From assembly GCF_039649665.1 (NCBI RefSeq), contig NZ_JBDJAW010000001.1, positions 124,001 to 188,000 on the forward strand: a stretch of 64,000 nucleotides of DNA, given 5' to 3'. The notes below the pieces were generated by a model. It was given only the letters and a program-made list of their open reading frames with translations, did no database searches and had not been told where the DNA came from. Position numbers and translations under genes: made by a program. Numbering within the stretch: position 1 is the stretch's first letter; every line of letters begins with the position of its first letter. This document shows, piece by piece, positions 63,392-64,000 of the stretch. The stretch comes from Microbispora sp. ZYX-F-249 (GTDB taxonomy: Bacteria > Actinomycetota > Actinomycetes > Streptosporangiales > Streptosporangiaceae).

Positions 63392-64000
63392 ATGATCAAA
63401 CCCGTCATCGTCGCCACCGACGGCTCACCTGCGGCGACCGCCGCGGTGGAGTGGGCCGCCGGCGACGCCGCACGCAAGGGCCTGCCGCTGCGCGTCGTGC
63501 ACGCCGTCGACCGCCTGCCGTACGAGCTGGCCCGCTACCCCGTCCCCACTGATGACCAGCTCACCTGGGCAGGACGGCGCGTCCTGGAGGAAACCGAGCA
63601 AGCTGTCCGGGAGACCCACCCCGCTCTCCGCGTCACCACCGCCCTGCTGGAGGGCGAGCCGGTCAAGGTGCTGCGCCGGGAGGCCGCCCATGGTGCAGAA
63701 ATCGTCATCGGCAGCAGAGGCCATGGCGGGTTCGCCGGCATGCTGCTCGGATCGGTCAGCACGCATCTCGCCGGCCAGGTCCCCGTCCCCCTCGTGGTGG
63801 TGCGGCCCGAATCGTCGGCCCCCCACGGTCTGATCGTGGTCGGCCTCGACGGCTCCGATGAGGCGGAGGCGGCGCTGACCTACGCGTTCGAGGAGGCGCG
63901 GCTGCGTAGCTGCCGCCTGCTCGGCCTGTACGCCTGGCAGCTTCCGGTGCACGCGTACGCACCGGAGATCGCCTACGACATCGACGAGGTGCGGCAGGCC
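63392..64000 (+). CDS. Universal stress protein, tandem UspA domains, 3' end outside window
   Basis: 203 codons are visible, open at the window edge. The first UspA domain starts IKPVIVATDGSPAATAAVEWAA and ends with the ATP-binding G-x2-G-x9-G-S pattern (GSRGHGGFAGMLLGSVS) and VPLVVVRP. A second domain begins LIVVGLDGSDEAEAALTYAF. Tandem USPs of this kind are prominent members of the mycobacterial DosR regulon. The ATG at 63392 has AAGGAGGAG upstream, and a DosR-like site lies 75 bases before it. Confidence 0.92.
   Translation, partial: MIKPVIVATDGSPAATAAVEWAAGDAARKGLPLRVVHAVDRLPYELARYPVPTDDQLTWAGRRVLEETEQAVRETHPALRVTTALLEGEPVKVLRREAAHGAEIVIGSRGHGGFAGMLLGSVSTHLAGQVPVPLVVVRPESSAPHGLIVVGLDGSDEAEAALTYAFEEARLRSCRLLGLYAWQLPVHAYAPEIAYDIDEVRQA

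Overview
The DNA is very GC-rich, with translationally coupled genes, XRE/DUF5753 plus DUF397 pairs, a BTAD regulator and a Pgl-type defence system. This points to a filamentous actinomycete. A Streptosporangiales-like host is my guess, not something the sequence proves.

Layout. (1) 1-6.3 kb: a sugar-related pair (partial glycosyltransferase-like gene and HAD phosphatase), a TPR regulator, trmO, an XRE/DUF397 pair and an anti-sigma-type ATPase. (2) 6.9-22.6 kb: a nitric oxide/hypoxia island holding a DosS-like haem-GAF kinase, beta-carbonic anhydrase, two hemerythrins, a quinol nitric oxide reductase operon, a CPBP protease, a three-part copper nitrite reductase fusion, an NnrS-like membrane protein, and remnants of narI, doxX and a nitronate monooxygenase. 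(3) 22.8-32.8 kb: a complete-looking Tad/Flp pilus operon ending in a membrane LysM-BTAD protein. (4) 33.2-36.7 kb: small hypothetical genes, then an HTH-phosphoribosyltransferase-fold gene with an inositol-monophosphatase-like partner behind a perfect palindrome. (5) 36.9-38.2 kb: an IS110 element. (6) 38.2-56.6 kb: a six-gene BREX type 2 (Pgl) operon, pglW-pglX-pglY-pglZ-brxD-brxHI, with a divergent frameshifted helicase/nuclease-like gene at 57.0-60.2 kb. (7) 60.6-64 kb: a DosR-like response regulator, a degenerate kinase, doxX, a flavodoxin and a universal stress protein.

Regions 2 and 7 are linked. A module (response regulator, kinase, doxX and its upstream DNA) is present twice, 54 kb apart, and the copies have decayed reciprocally: the kinase is intact only in the first copy, and the regulator and doxX only in the second. 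The intact kinase and regulator probably work together. Sequences resembling DosR boxes (about GGGACCTTsGgtCC) precede the hemerythrin, nitric oxide reductase, NnrS/nitrite reductase, CPBP, doxX/flavodoxin and universal stress genes, which suggests one local regulon for nitrite/NO metabolism and oxygen limitation.

I saw no tRNA, rRNA or CRISPR array.
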